This document shows, in pieces, positions 8,510 to 17,049 of a DNA stretch of 64,000 nt. Source of the DNA: Cryobacterium lactosi. GTDB lineage: Bacteria > Actinomycetota > Actinomycetes > Actinomycetales > Microbacteriaceae. Under the pieces are notes generated by a model that was given only the letters and a program-made list of their open reading frames with translations, was not told where the DNA came from and searched no databases. The position numbers and the translations under genes were made by a program. How positions within the stretch are numbered: the first letter of the stretch is position 1; each line of letters starts with the position of its first letter. The stretch covers positions 1 through 64,000 of the forward strand of contig NZ_SOHM01000015.1 in NCBI RefSeq assembly GCF_004403945.1, written 5' to 3'.

Positions 8510-8880
8510 GCGTCCTGTCCTTCTGCGGGTGGTGCTGCGGGTAATGCCGTGTGTTCGGCGCGTCCGGCCGTCGGACGCCGGGCATCGCCGCCGAGCAGCG
8601 ACCAGACGGCGGGCAGCAGCAGGGCCGCGGCCACGGGATACGCGAAGTCCTCCACGGGCGCGATCCCCACGAACACTCCGGAGATCAGAGCCGGGTCGTA
8701 CGCGACGAGCCCCACCCCGATCATGATGTTATCGAAGACCGCGGTGAGCACGAGCACAGCGACCAGCGCGAGCCCGGATGCGACGTAGAGCCGTCTCGAA
8801 GCCGGCCGCCGCCACAGCGCCACGGCGGCCACGAGCGCCGCGAGACCAAGGAACACGGCGTTCAGTCCGAGGTAGCTCAC
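8506..8880 (-). CDS. crtYf: C50 carotenoid cyclase subunit CrtYf
   Basis: Small membrane protein of 124 aa with three hydrophobic segments in residues 1-95 and the conserved PVEDFAYP motif (starting near residue 74) of heterodimeric carotenoid cyclases, followed by a disordered tail. With CrtYe it forms the cyclase acting on the C50 chain. The GTG start at 8880 overlaps the crtYe stop (GTGA). Whether the rings are epsilon (decaprenoxanthin) or gamma (sarcinaxanthin) cannot be told by inspection. Confidence 0.85.
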   Translation of the reverse strand: MSYLGLNAVFLGLAALVAAVALWRRPASRRLYVASGLALVAVLVLTAVFDNIMIGVGLVAYDPALISGVFVGIAPVEDFAYPVAAALLLPAVWSLLGGDARRPTAGRAEHTALPAAPPAEGQDA

Positions 8881-9203
8881 GAGGCGTGCCCCCGCTCCAG
8901 CAGCACCCGGGCGCCCTGCAGGGCATTCATGAACAGATAGCAGAGGAAGGTGAGGAAGAAGACCTCTTCGATAGGCAGCTCCGGCGCCACCTGCAGCCCG
9001 GTCATGAACGCGGTTTCACCGCGGTAGAAGATGCCGGCGGAGATGCCGACCAGGTCCCAGGCCAAGAAGAACAGCACCCCCGCCGCGAGCACGACGGCCG
9101 CGGCGCGGGGGGCCCGCCAGAAGAACAGGCCGAAACGGCGGTCGAGGACCACCATCCCGGTCAGCGACACCAGCAGGGCGAGCAGATACGCGAAACCCAG
9201 CAT
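8877..9203 (-). CDS. crtYe: C50 carotenoid cyclase subunit CrtYe
   Basis: Membrane protein of 108 aa with three predicted transmembrane segments and the LPIEEVFF motif (about residues 75-82), the counterpart of PVEDF in CrtYf. Both half-size subunits are needed for one cyclase in Corynebacterium and Micrococcus. It begins 38 bases after the crtI stop, the only non-overlapping junction inside the operon, and this gap contains a 15-bp direct repeat. Subunit assignment rests on motif, order and size. Confidence 0.85.
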   Translation of the reverse strand: MLGFAYLLALLVSLTGMVVLDRRFGLFFWRAPRAAAVVLAAGVLFFLAWDLVGISAGIFYRGETAFMTGLQVAPELPIEEVFFLTFLCYLFMNALQGARVLLERGHAS

Positions 9204-9215
9204 CGCTCAGGCCAC

Positions 9216-9245
9216 CATCCGTCCGGTCAACATCCGTCCAGTCAA
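9216..9245. repeat. Two copies of a 15-bp direct repeat at the crtI/crtYe junction
   Basis: CATCCGTCCGGTCAA (9216-9230) is followed at once by CATCCGTCCAGTCAA (9231-9245), one mismatch apart. The second copy overlaps the crtI stop codon. The duplication separates two genes that are otherwise in a tightly overlapping operon. Confidence 0.75.
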
Positions 9246-10867
9246 CGCAGAACGGCGGGCCGGGGCTCGGGCAGCGGGCCGAGGCTCACGTCCCCGCGAA
9301 TCCGCTTGAGCAAGATTTCGGCGCTGATCAGGCACATCGGCAGGCCGATGCCGGGAATCGTTGTGCCCCCGGCGTAGTACAGGCCGTCGATGTGCTTGGA
9401 CACATTGGTGCCGCGGAAGAACGCGCTCTGTTTGAGAGTGTGTGCCGGTCCGAGCGCCCCGCCCTTCCAGGAATTGAGGTTGTCGGCGAAGTCGGCCGGT
9501 CCGATCGTTCGCCGCACCAGGATGCGCTCGGCAAGGTCGGGGATTCCTGCCCACTCGGCCAGCTGGCCGATCGCGGCATCCGCGATGCCTTCGACCGTGG
9601 CCGAACCGGCCCCGTCGATACCGCCGTGGCCGATGCCGGTGTCGGCGGGCACCGGGATGAGCAGAAACATGTTGCTGGCGCCGTCGGGGGCCACGCCGGG
9701 ATCTGTCGCACTGGGCAGGCAGGCGTAGAACGATGCCGGGTTGGGCACCGAGGTCTCTTTCCCGAAGATGCGGTCGAAGTTGTCGGCCCAGTCCTCGGTG
9801 AAGAACAGGGTGTGGTGGGCGAGCTTGGGCAGTTCGCCGCTGACACCCAGCAACACCAGCACGGCGCCGGGGCCGGAGGTGCGCTTTCGCCACCAGCTTT
9901 CCGGGTAGGTCTGCTTGGCCGGCTCGACCAGTTCGGTTTCGGTGTGGTGCAGGTCTGCGGCCGAGATGACCAGGTCGGCATCCAGTCGCACGGTCTCACC
10001 GGCCGCGTTTGTATAGGTGACGCCCTCGACCGCGGCCTTGGCACGCCGGCCCGCCGGCGTGGGACCTGAGCGGATCGCCTGCACCGTGGCCCCGGTCTCG
10101 ATGGTGACGCCGGCCTCGCGGGCCAGGTCGACGATGCTCTCGATCAGTCGGGTGAAGCCGCCCTGCGGGTAGAGCACGCCGTCGGCCAGGTCGAGGTGGC
10201 TCATCAGGTGGTACATCGACGGGGTGCGGTCGGGGGAGGAACCGAGGAACACCGCGGGGTAGCCGAGGATCTGGCGGATCCGGGGATCGCGGAAGTAGCC
10301 GGCCACGAATTTGTCCAGCGGCTGCAGCAACAGCCGGCCAAGCCGACCCATCCGGGAGAGCACGTCGCGCACCAGCAGCGGCTTGAACGAGGCGAAACTC
10401 GTGTAGAGGAACCTGGCCACGGCCATATCGTAGGTTTCTTTCGCGCTGGCCAGGTACTTCTCCAGTTTTTTACCGCCGCCGGGTTCGAGGGTGTCGAACA
10501 GGCGGATGTTGTCGGCCCGTTCGGCGCGCACGTCCACGGGCTCTGAGTCCGATTCGAAGAACACCCGGTAGCCGGGGTCCAGCCTGGTCAGCTGCAGCTG
10601 TTCGGCCGCGCTGGTGCCCATCAGCCTGTAGAAGTGCTCGAACACCTCGGGCATGAGGTACCAGGACGGTCCGGTTTCGAAGCGGAAGCCGTCGGCCTCC
10701 CAGAAACCGGCGCGGCCGCCGAGGGTGTCGTGGGCCTCCAGCAGGGTGACCTGGTGACCCTCCTTGGCCAGAAGTGCCGCGCTGGCCAGGCCGGCGATAC
10801 CGCCGCCGATCACGACAGTGCGGGTCAAGGGGGTTGTGGTCTGGGTGCGTCCGGCCGGGCCGCTCAC
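9242..10867 (-). CDS. crtI: Phytoene desaturase (lycopene-forming)
   Basis: FAD-dependent CrtI-type phytoene desaturase of 541 aa, converting phytoene to lycopene at the membrane. The dinucleotide-binding GGGIAGLASA motif begins near residue 21 with acidic LLEAHDTLGG about 25 residues later; the C-terminus holds the family's GGTTIPGIGLPM segment. I place the start at the GTG at 10867, which overlaps the crtB stop as GTGA; the longer open frame upstream is antisense to nothing real but runs inside crtB. Operon position directly after crtB fits its role. Confidence 0.93.
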   Translation of the reverse strand: MSGPAGRTQTTTPLTRTVVIGGGIAGLASAALLAKEGHQVTLLEAHDTLGGRAGFWEADGFRFETGPSWYLMPEVFEHFYRLMGTSAAEQLQLTRLDPGYRVFFESDSEPVDVRAERADNIRLFDTLEPGGGKKLEKYLASAKETYDMAVARFLYTSFASFKPLLVRDVLSRMGRLGRLLLQPLDKFVAGYFRDPRIRQILGYPAVFLGSSPDRTPSMYHLMSHLDLADGVLYPQGGFTRLIESIVDLAREAGVTIETGATVQAIRSGPTPAGRRAKAAVEGVTYTNAAGETVRLDADLVISAADLHHTETELVEPAKQTYPESWWRKRTSGPGAVLVLLGVSGELPKLAHHTLFFTEDWADNFDRIFGKETSVPNPASFYACLPSATDPGVAPDGASNMFLLIPVPADTGIGHGGIDGAGSATVEGIADAAIGQLAEWAGIPDLAERILVRRTIGPADFADNLNSWKGGALGPAHTLKQSAFFRGTNVSKHIDGLYYAGGTTIPGIGLPMCLISAEILLKRIRGDVSLGPLPEPRPAVLR

Positions 10868-11772
10868 CGTCGCCACGCCTGCGGGCCGAGCGAGGACGAG
10901 AGGGCGATCATCAGTTTCTCCGGATCCGGCACCCGCACGCGGGTGCTCATCAAAGCGTGGGCGGGGGTCTCCCGCAGTTTCGCAGACAACCGGGCGAACA
11001 GCCGGTGGGCGGCAGTGACGGCGCGTCGGCTGCTCGTCGGCAGCATCGGCAGCACGCGTTCGGCGGCCTCGAGGTCTGCATCCATATCGTCGAGCAGCAG
11101 CTGCTTCTGCGGTTCGGTGAGCCGGGTGAGGTCGACGCCCGGGAAGTAGTTGCGGCCGAGCGCATCCCGGTCGGCGGCCAGATCGCGCAGGAAATTGACC
11201 TTCTGGAACGCGGCGCCGAGGCTGCGCGCGCCGTGTTCGAGAATTTCCTGGTCCTCCGGTGACCGCGGGGAGTCCCGCAGGAAGCTGCGCAGGCACATCA
11301 GCCCGACGACCTCGGCCGAGCCGTAGATGTACTCGGCCACACTGGCCGCCGTGAACGGGGCCGGGTCGAGATCCCGCCGCATCGAAGCGTAGAACGGCCG
11401 GGTGAGGGCCGGTTCGATGCCCACCCGTCGTGCGGTGACGGCGAAGGCGTGCACCACGAGGTTGGTGCTGAAGCCGCGCGCCATCGCGCGCTCGGTTTCC
11501 TGTTCGAGGTCGTCGAGCAGCTCGCGCTGACCGGCCAGGTCGATGCCGGCTCCGCTGGCGGCGCCGTCCACGATTTCGTCGGCGATGCGCACGAGCGCGT
11601 AGATGCTGCGCACCTCCTCGCGCACACCGGGGGCCAGGAGTCGCGCGGCCAGCCCGAACGATGTGGAGTACTGCCCGATCACCGTGGTGGCGCTGGCCAG
11701 GGCCGCCGCGTTGTAGTTGGCCAGACCGGTGGACGGGGCTCCGACGGCCGGCCCGAGCGTGTCGCGGCTCAT
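10864..11772 (-). CDS. crtB: Phytoene synthase
   Basis: Squalene/phytoene synthase family enzyme of 302 aa that condenses two GGPP to phytoene. The first Asp-rich motif DEIVD is at residues 65-69 and the second (DLAADRDALGRNYFP) is in the C-terminal half. The ATG at 11772 overlaps the idsA stop as ATGA; a longer frame to 11994 has no supporting signal. Product passes to CrtI encoded immediately downstream. Confidence 0.93.
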   Translation of the reverse strand: MSRDTLGPAVGAPSTGLANYNAAALASATTVIGQYSTSFGLAARLLAPGVREEVRSIYALVRIADEIVDGAASGAGIDLAGQRELLDDLEQETERAMARGFSTNLVVHAFAVTARRVGIEPALTRPFYASMRRDLDPAPFTAASVAEYIYGSAEVVGLMCLRSFLRDSPRSPEDQEILEHGARSLGAAFQKVNFLRDLAADRDALGRNYFPGVDLTRLTEPQKQLLLDDMDADLEAAERVLPMLPTSSRRAVTAAHRLFARLSAKLRETPAHALMSTRVRVPDPEKLMIALSSSLGPQAWRR

Positions 11773-12815
11773 TTCTGCCGCGTCACAGCGCTCAGCGCCA
11801 ACTGGGTGAGGGTGGTGCGCAGGGTGTCGGGCATCAGCGGTCCCTGCAGGGCATCCACCGCGCGGCTGGCGTACTCGCGAGCGAGGGCATCCGCGGTCTC
11901 CGGCGCGCCACAGTCCCGCAGATGGCCGCGCACCAGGTCCGCCTCGGCATCGGTGAGGTCGCTCTTGCCCAGAAAGGGTGCGATGAGGGGCCACCTGTCG
12001 GTGGCGCCGGCGTGCGCGATGAGCGCGGTCTGCTTGCCCTCGCGGAGGTCCGCGATGACGCTCTTACCAGTGCTGTCCGGGTCGCCGAAAACGCCCAGCA
12101 GGTCATCGGTGAGCTGGAAGGCGACGCCGATCAGGCGGCCGAACCGGCCGAGGGCGTCGATGGCCTCCTCTGGTGCCCCGGCGAGCACGGCACCGGCCTG
12201 CAGGGGAGCCTCGAAGGAGTAGATCGCCGTCTTGTGTTCGAGCGTCGTGATGACCTGGTCGATCGTGAGGGGGTCCCGGCTGACCGTGTTGGTCACATCC
12301 GCCAGCTCGCCCGCGGCCGAGACGAACACGGCCCGGTCAAGCAGGTCGAGCAGCCGGCCGCGCAGTTCGGCGGACACCGGCAGCAGGGCGAGCGCGCGAT
12401 GGGCCTCGCTCAGTGCGAGGTCGCCGGCGAGGATGGCTGCCGTCGCGGCCCAGGCCTCAGCCTGGGCGCTCTGGGCCCCGTGCGCGATGGCGCGTTCGGT
12501 GAACCGGCCGGCGATGTTGGCCTTCCCGCGGCGTGACAGGTCGCGGTCGATCACGTCGTCGTGGATCAGGAACGCCGTGTGCAGCAGCTCGAAGCTCACC
12601 GCGACCGGGGTGGACAGGGTGTGGTCGGTGCCGCCGAAAGCGTCATAGGCGGCGAGCACCAGGGCGGGCCGCACGCGCTTGCCGCCGCGGCTGGCCTGGT
12701 CGAGGGAATCCCACAGAGCGACGTAATGGTCTCCGTAGTCGCTGGCGCGCAGCCGGGCCGCGGCAAAAAACCGGTGCAGCTCTGTTTCGACGCCGAGCGT
12801 CTGGATCTCATGCAC
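11769..12815 (-). CDS. idsA: Geranylgeranyl diphosphate synthase (polyprenyl synthetase)
   Basis: Trans-prenyltransferase of 348 aa supplying GGPP for carotenoids. The first Asp-rich motif (HDDVIDRD) and GGKRVRPAL substrate-binding segment lie in the first third; the second motif is DDLLGVFGD. The GTG at 12815 overlaps the last codons of idi, so the genes are coupled. Chain length (C15 versus C20) is inferred from the operon. A second polyprenyl synthase of the same superfamily is at 39103-40248. Confidence 0.88.
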   Translation of the reverse strand: MHEIQTLGVETELHRFFAAARLRASDYGDHYVALWDSLDQASRGGKRVRPALVLAAYDAFGGTDHTLSTPVAVSFELLHTAFLIHDDVIDRDLSRRGKANIAGRFTERAIAHGAQSAQAEAWAATAAILAGDLALSEAHRALALLPVSAELRGRLLDLLDRAVFVSAAGELADVTNTVSRDPLTIDQVITTLEHKTAIYSFEAPLQAGAVLAGAPEEAIDALGRFGRLIGVAFQLTDDLLGVFGDPDSTGKSVIADLREGKQTALIAHAGATDRWPLIAPFLGKSDLTDAEADLVRGHLRDCGAPETADALAREYASRAVDALQGPLMPDTLRTTLTQLALSAVTRQK

Positions 12816-13392
12816 GGAAGGTCTCCAGTTCCCGCATCTGCAGCACCATCCAGGGGCTGAAGGCGAATGGGCTGGCCAGCACGGAGCCACGCAGGGTCTC
12901 CGGGTCGGTCCAGGTGAACTCCATCACCTCGTCGGGGTTGGGCACCGGGTCGCCCGTCGCCACGGCCAGGTACACCGGGCAGACCTCGTTCTCGACGATG
13001 CCGCTGCTGTCGGTCGCGCGGTAGCGAAACAGGGGCAAGGCCAGGTCGATACCGGTCACCGCCAGGCCAAGCTCGAAGTCTGCGCGGCGCCGCACGGCAT
13101 CGGGCAGTGTCTCGGCCGGGGCCGGGTGGCCGCAGAACGAATTGGTCCACACGCCCGGCCAGGTCTTCTTGGTCAGGGCCCTTCGGGTGATCAGGACCTC
13201 GCCGCGGTCGTTGAACACGTAGCAGGAGAACGCCAGGTGCAGGGAGGTGTCGGCGCCGTGGACGCTGCTCTTGGGAGCCGTACCGATCTCGCGGCCGTTC
13301 TGGTCGAGGAGGACGACCAGATCGTCCACAAACCCGCTGCCGCCGGTCTGCTGGTCACCGGCACGCTCGATGGTGGATTCTGCTGTGTGCAT
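12808..13392 (-). CDS. idi: Isopentenyl-diphosphate delta-isomerase, type I
   Basis: Nudix-fold isomerase of 194 aa interconverting IPP and DMAPP. The catalytic Cys is in TNSFCGHP; the partner Glu lies in the GIVENEVCPVY region. The ATG at 13392 was chosen because upstream codons are in the divergent promoter. First gene of the carotenoid operon, it supplies DMAPP both to prenyl chain start and to the C50 elongase. The idi-first gene order differs from the C. glutamicum crt cluster, which starts with crtE. Confidence 0.92.
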   Translation of the reverse strand: MHTAESTIERAGDQQTGGSGFVDDLVVLLDQNGREIGTAPKSSVHGADTSLHLAFSCYVFNDRGEVLITRRALTKKTWPGVWTNSFCGHPAPAETLPDAVRRRADFELGLAVTGIDLALPLFRYRATDSSGIVENEVCPVYLAVATGDPVPNPDEVMEFTWTDPETLRGSVLASPFAFSPWMVLQMRELETFRA

Positions 13393-13416
13393 CACGGGAC
13401 TCCCTCTTGTGCAGCC

Positions 13417-13455
13417 AAGATACCCGAAAAAGTACCTAACCGAGTTAGCGATAAT
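13417..13455. promoter_or_regulatory. Divergent idi/marR promoter with a CTAAC-GTTAG operator candidate
   Basis: Plus strand: GATAAT (13450-13455) sits 11 bases before the ATG at 13466, a likely -10 box giving a leaderless or nearly leaderless marR transcript. Minus strand: TATCTT (13422-13417) is a possible -10 for idi. Between them lies an inverted repeat CTAAC-CGA-GTTAG (13436-13448), where a MarR dimer could block both promoters. Promoter elements are visual matches; repressor binding is inferred. Confidence 0.55.
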
Positions 13456-13465
13456 TGAGGCTAGC

Positions 13466-14119
13466 ATGGTCTCTATGCCCGCCGACGTCGAACCCGCCGC
13501 CGAGCTGAGACGACCCCGATCGCGGGGCTACTGGTACCCGAAGTCCGCCGCCGGCGTAGCCACATCTGGGGGTACCGTGCCTGCCACTTCCGCGCCTGCC
13601 AGCACCGTGCCTCCAGCTTCAGCGCCTGCCAGCACCGCGCCCGTGAGCGCCGTGGATGTCCTGCGGGCTGTGCGCCGCTTCCGTGCGGCCGACGTGGCCA
13701 TGCGCATCAAGGCGCGCTCCGACATGGAGATGAACGATTCCGACCTGGTCGCTCTGCGCCACCTGATCGCGGCCGAGGAGCGTTCGGAGTCGATCGGCCC
13801 GAAAGACCTGAGCGTCTTCCTGGGCATCTCCTCCGCCGCCACGGCCAAGCTGCTCTCCCGTCTTGAGGCCGCCGGCCGGCTCCACCGCGAACCGCACCCG
13901 AGCGACCGGCGGGCGCAGGTGCTGCACGCCACCCGACGCGCCCACGACGAGATCCGGCGCGCACTGGGGGCGGCGCACCAGCGCATGCTCGCCGCTGCCG
14001 AGAGGCTCACTGCGCCGGAGCAGCGCGCCGTGGTGAGCTTCCTCGACGAGCTCAGCGGCGCGATGGACGAGCCGACTGAGTCGCCTTCACCCGCAGAACC
14101 GGCCCGATCCACAGAGTAA
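13466..14119 (+). CDS. MarR family regulator, probable carotenoid repressor (CrtR-like)
   Basis: MarR-type winged-helix protein of 217 aa, divergent from the carotenoid operon, the arrangement of CrtR in C. glutamicum. The wHTH is at about residues 85-160 (GPKDLSVFLGISSAATAKLLSRL, with wing HPSDRRAQ). The first 70 residues are a disordered extension containing a 15-bp tandem repeat (13577-13651) encoding five A/V-P-rich pentapeptides. ATG 13466 is used; ATG 13475 is an alternative. In known CrtR proteins GGPP or related prenyl diphosphates relieve repression; that this is the ligand here is inference. Confidence 0.82.
   Translation: MVSMPADVEPAAELRRPRSRGYWYPKSAAGVATSGGTVPATSAPASTVPPASAPASTAPVSAVDVLRAVRRFRAADVAMRIKARSDMEMNDSDLVALRHLIAAEERSESIGPKDLSVFLGISSAATAKLLSRLEAAGRLHREPHPSDRRAQVLHATRRAHDEIRRALGAAHQRMLAAAERLTAPEQRAVVSFLDELSGAMDEPTESPSPAEPARSTE
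13577..13651 (+). repeat. 15-bp x5 in-frame tandem repeat in the marR gene
   Basis: Five consecutive 15-bp units, each starting GTGCC or GCGCC, code for VPATS, APAST, VPPAS, APAST and APVSA. Units 2 and 4 share the GCGCCTGCCAGCACC sequence. The array lies in the unstructured N-terminus, so length changes would not disturb the DNA-binding domain. Confidence 0.8.
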
Positions 14120-14173
14120 GCCGGCCCCGACTGAGGCCTGAGGGCGGCGAGGCCGCGCGGTACCCTTGAGCAC

Positions 14174-14701
14174 GTGATTGTTCCCGCCGCCCAGCACGTG
14201 CACACCCTCCTCGCCTCGTACCCGGACTTCCCGCTCCCCGGGATCCTGTTCCGCGACCTCAACCCGGTGTTCGCCGACGCCGTGGCGTTCCGGGCCATCA
14301 TCGACGACCTGAGCGACCGGTACAGCGGCCAGTTCGATGCCGTGGCGGGCATTGAGGCGCGCGGATTCCTGCTCGCGGCCGGCATCGGCTACGCCGCCGA
14401 GTGTGCGGTGCTCGCTGTGCGGAAGGGTGGCAAGCTGCCCGGCATCGTACTCACCGAGGAATACGACCTGGAGTACGGATCCGCGCGACTCGAAGTGGAG
14501 GTCGGGCAATTGCCCGCCGGCTCCCGGGTGCTCATCGTCGATGACGTGCTCGCCACCGGCGGCACCGTCGCGGCGACCGCCCGGCTCATCGAACGGGCCG
14601 GCTATGTGACGATCGGCGTCGGTGTTGTGCTCGAGCTGGCCGAACTCGACGGGCGCAGCCGCATCGGCGGCGTTCCCGTGCACACGATCGTTTCGGTCTA
14701 G
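14174..14701 (+). CDS. apt: Adenine phosphoribosyltransferase
   Basis: Cytoplasmic purine-salvage enzyme of 175 aa joining adenine and PRPP to give AMP. The PRPP-binding motif (VLIVDDVLATGGT) is at residues 119-131 and the N-terminal FPLPGILFRDLNP segment is typical of the family. GTG start at 14174. Actinobacterial apt is often beside relA; here it stands alone between marR and the convergent deoC. Confidence 0.93.
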   Translation: MIVPAAQHVHTLLASYPDFPLPGILFRDLNPVFADAVAFRAIIDDLSDRYSGQFDAVAGIEARGFLLAAGIGYAAECAVLAVRKGGKLPGIVLTEEYDLEYGSARLEVEVGQLPAGSRVLIVDDVLATGGTVAATARLIERAGYVTIGVGVVLELAELDGRSRIGGVPVHTIVSV

Positions 14702-14814
14702 GCCGAACGCACCTGGTCACCGTGCGGACAATTGCGTCCGGTGTGCCGGGCGCACATGGCCGCTGCGGCAGCAGATGCGCCCGCCCTGTCCGGCGCCTGT
14801 GCAGCGGGTGGGTA

Positions 14815-15528
14815 CTAGTAGGCGGCGGGGTTGGCCGAGGGCTCGACCGGTGCACCGGAGAGCACGGCCCTGCTTCCCGACACGCCGAGGCGGCTGGCGC
14901 CGGCGTCGATCATGGCGAGGGCGTCGGCGTGGCTGCGTACTCCGCCGGAGGCCTTGACGCGCGCCGCGCCGGCCACGGTTGCCGCCATGAGGCGAACAGC
15001 GTGCACGGTAGCACCGCCGGCCGGGTGGAACCCGGTCGAGGTCTTGACGAAGTCGGCTCCGGCGGCCACGGCGGCCCGGCAGGCGCCCACGATCTCGTCG
15101 TCGGTGAGGGCGGCGGATTCGATGATCACCTTGAGGATCAGCGGAGCGGGGATCTCGGCGCGCACGGCGCTGATGTCGGCCTCGACCAGGTCGAACCGGC
15201 CGGCCTTGGCCGCTCCGATGTCGATGACCATGTCGACCTCATCGGTACCCTGTGACACGGCCAGGGCGGCCTCGGCGGCCTTGATCGAGCTGGCGTGTTT
15301 GCCACTGGGGAAACCGCAGACGACGGCGACCTTGAGGTCGGCATCCACGGGGATGGTCAGGGGCAGCATCGACGGTGACACGCAGACCGAGTAGACGCCC
15401 AGCTCAACGGCCTCGGCGATGAGGGCGGCGACGTCGGCCTGGGTGGCCTCGGGCTTGAGCAGGGTGTGGTCGATGTACCGGGCCAGGTCGGCGACGGTCA
15501 GTGCGGAGGCAGGTGTGGAAGTCGTCAT
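14815..15528 (-). CDS. deoC: Deoxyribose-phosphate aldolase
   Basis: Class I aldolase of 237 aa cleaving 2-deoxyribose 5-phosphate to glyceraldehyde 3-phosphate and acetaldehyde. The Schiff-base Lys is K162 in DFVKTSTGF; the proton-relay Asp is in DMVIDIG (D103) and a second Lys is in VKASGG. ATG at 15528 with AGGA about 9 bases upstream. With apt it suggests a small nucleoside-salvage neighbourhood, although the two genes are convergent. Confidence 0.94.
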   Translation of the reverse strand: MTTSTPASALTVADLARYIDHTLLKPEATQADVAALIAEAVELGVYSVCVSPSMLPLTIPVDADLKVAVVCGFPSGKHASSIKAAEAALAVSQGTDEVDMVIDIGAAKAGRFDLVEADISAVRAEIPAPLILKVIIESAALTDDEIVGACRAAVAAGADFVKTSTGFHPAGGATVHAVRLMAATVAGAARVKASGGVRSHADALAMIDAGASRLGVSGSRAVLSGAPVEPSANPAAY

Positions 15529-15644
15529 GCTCGTAAGTCCTTTGGGAGGGGCGGTGGGGTGTCCGCCTGGCTCGATCTTACCCGGGGTGCGGCTGCTGTT
15601 CCCTGGCGGGTGCGGCATGCTTAAGGAATGAGCGGCGGTGTTCG

Positions 15645-16193
15645 ATGAGCGGCAGCAACAATGGGCGGCAGCAACATATGAGCGGCAGTGGGAGTAGCGA
15701 AAGCGGTGGCGGCAGCAGCAGTCGCGGCAGGTTGAGCGGCACATCGAGCGGCAGTGGTGATGCATGGGTCTACGGGCCTGACGGTGCCAGGTTCTGGGGC
15801 GTCTACGGGGCGGCCGGCCTCCTGGTGCACCATCCCGACCGTGGAGTCCTCCTGCAACACCGCGCCATCTGGAGCCATCAGGGTGGCACCTGGGGCGTGC
15901 CCGGTGGGGCCAGGCACGAGAACGAGAGCGCCTTCGACGCCGCGGTCCGGGAGGCCGGCGAGGAGGCCGGTGTGCCCGCCCATCTGCTCAGGCTGAACTT
16001 CAGCTCGGTGGTCGACCTCGGTTTCTGGTCGTACACGACGGTGGTTGTGCGGGCCATCGAGCCCTTCGAGCCGGTGATCAGCGATACCGAGAGCATCGCG
16101 CTGCGCTGGGTGCCACCGGCGGAGGTGGAGCTGCTGCCGCTGCATCCGGGCTTCGCCGCCAGCTGGCCGGCGCTCAGGGGCCGCCTCGCCTGA
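15645..16193 (+). CDS. Nudix hydrolase with Gly/Ser-rich N-terminus
   Basis: Nudix protein of 182 aa. The complete box is G88-x5-E94-x7-R102-E103-x2-E106-E107-x-G109-V, so metal-dependent pyrophosphohydrolase activity is expected; the substrate is unknown. Residues 1-40 are low-complexity Ser/Gly coded by AGCGGC-type microsatellite DNA, and the true start could be ATG 15645 or ATG 15678. An overlapping six-codon frame (ATG 15628, stop 15646-15648) with AAGGA just ahead ends on the ATGA of 15645, which suggests reinitiation. The 3' end overlaps the convergent DUF1295 gene by 20 bases. Confidence 0.82.
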   Translation: MSGSNNGRQQHMSGSGSSESGGGSSSRGRLSGTSSGSGDAWVYGPDGARFWGVYGAAGLLVHHPDRGVLLQHRAIWSHQGGTWGVPGGARHENESAFDAAVREAGEEAGVPAHLLRLNFSSVVDLGFWSYTTVVVRAIEPFEPVISDTESIALRWVPPAEVELLPLHPGFAASWPALRGRLA

Positions 16194-17049
16194 CCGGATC
16201 GTCGCCGGCGGATGCGCTCACCGCGCCGGTCGCCGCTCGGTGCGGCGGCCACGGCACCAGCACAGAGACCCGGCGTTGATAGGCGGGATACCCGGTGTGC
16301 CGCGAGACCGAGATGCTCTCGGTGAAGGCGATCGACCCCACGAACAGCACGGTCAGAAGCACCGCGCCCAGGGAGCCCGCCTGCAGCCAGGTTCCCGCGG
16401 CGATGGCGCCGAAGCCGGCCATCACCCACCACTGGGCGATCTCGCAGAAGTAGTTGGGGTGCCGGGAGTACCTGAACAGGCCGGTCCGCAGGAATCCGGG
16501 ATCGGTGCCGCCGCTAGCGCGGAGGACCGAGCGCGAGCGCTGGAAGTCCCATTGCTGCTGGTCGGCCACGCTCTCCCCGACGAGGAAGACCAGGAACAGG
16601 CCGGCGGCGACCAGATCGGCTGCACCGAAGGGTGTCCGCGGGTTCGCCAGGGCGACCCAGGCCGGCAGCGTGATGAGCAGTAACAGCAGATTCTGGTAGC
16701 CGGAGATGAAGACCGCGTTGAACAGCGCGAAGCGGCGCCGGCGCATCCGGTGGCGGAGCGCCGCCCACCGGTAGTCTTCGCCGCCGGGCCGGTAGCCGCC
16801 CTTGCGGGCGAAGTTGAAGGTCAGCCGCAGACCCCAGAGGGTCCCGAGCACCGCCATCAGCACCAGCCGCGGGTCGGTCAACCCGCCGGCGCCGGCGAAC
16901 ACCCACAGGTACACCGGGGGCAACAGCGACCACGACCGGTCGACCCAGGAGTACTCCCTGGTGAGCACCGACACGAGCCAGGTCGTGGCGATGGCGGCCG
17001 CACACAGTGTCAGGCACACCAGCAGGGCGGATGCGGCGGTGGTGGTCAT
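16174..17049 (-). CDS. DUF1295 membrane protein (steroid 5-alpha-reductase-like fold)
   Basis: Polytopic membrane protein of 291 aa with about six to seven hydrophobic segments. The C-terminal region carries the GLFRYSRHPNYFCE motif typical of DUF1295 and isoprenylcysteine methyltransferase/sterol reductase-like families, where it binds the cofactor. Actual substrate unknown. Its ATG overlaps the ligD stop (ATGA), so it is coupled to ligD, a partnership with no obvious mechanistic meaning. The last 20 bases overlap the Nudix gene on the other strand. Confidence 0.78.
   Translation of the reverse strand: MTTTAASALLVCLTLCAAAIATTWLVSVLTREYSWVDRSWSLLPPVYLWVFAGAGGLTDPRLVLMAVLGTLWGLRLTFNFARKGGYRPGGEDYRWAALRHRMRRRRFALFNAVFISGYQNLLLLLITLPAWVALANPRTPFGAADLVAAGLFLVFLVGESVADQQQWDFQRSRSVLRASGGTDPGFLRTGLFRYSRHPNYFCEIAQWWVMAGFGAIAAGTWLQAGSLGAVLLTVLFVGSIAFTESISVSRHTGYPAYQRRVSVLVPWPPHRAATGAVSASAGDDPVRRGGP

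Noticed and set aside
7535..8788. Long plus-strand frame opposite crtEb and crtYf
   Set aside because: Antisense shadow; composition Gln/His/Arg-rich, no recognisable motif, while the minus strand encodes a coherent carotenoid operon.
12808..13392. idi as a Nudix hydrolase
   Set aside because: The protein has the type I IPP isomerase Cys motif (TNSFCGHP) and lies in a carotenoid operon, so an isomerase is far more likely.
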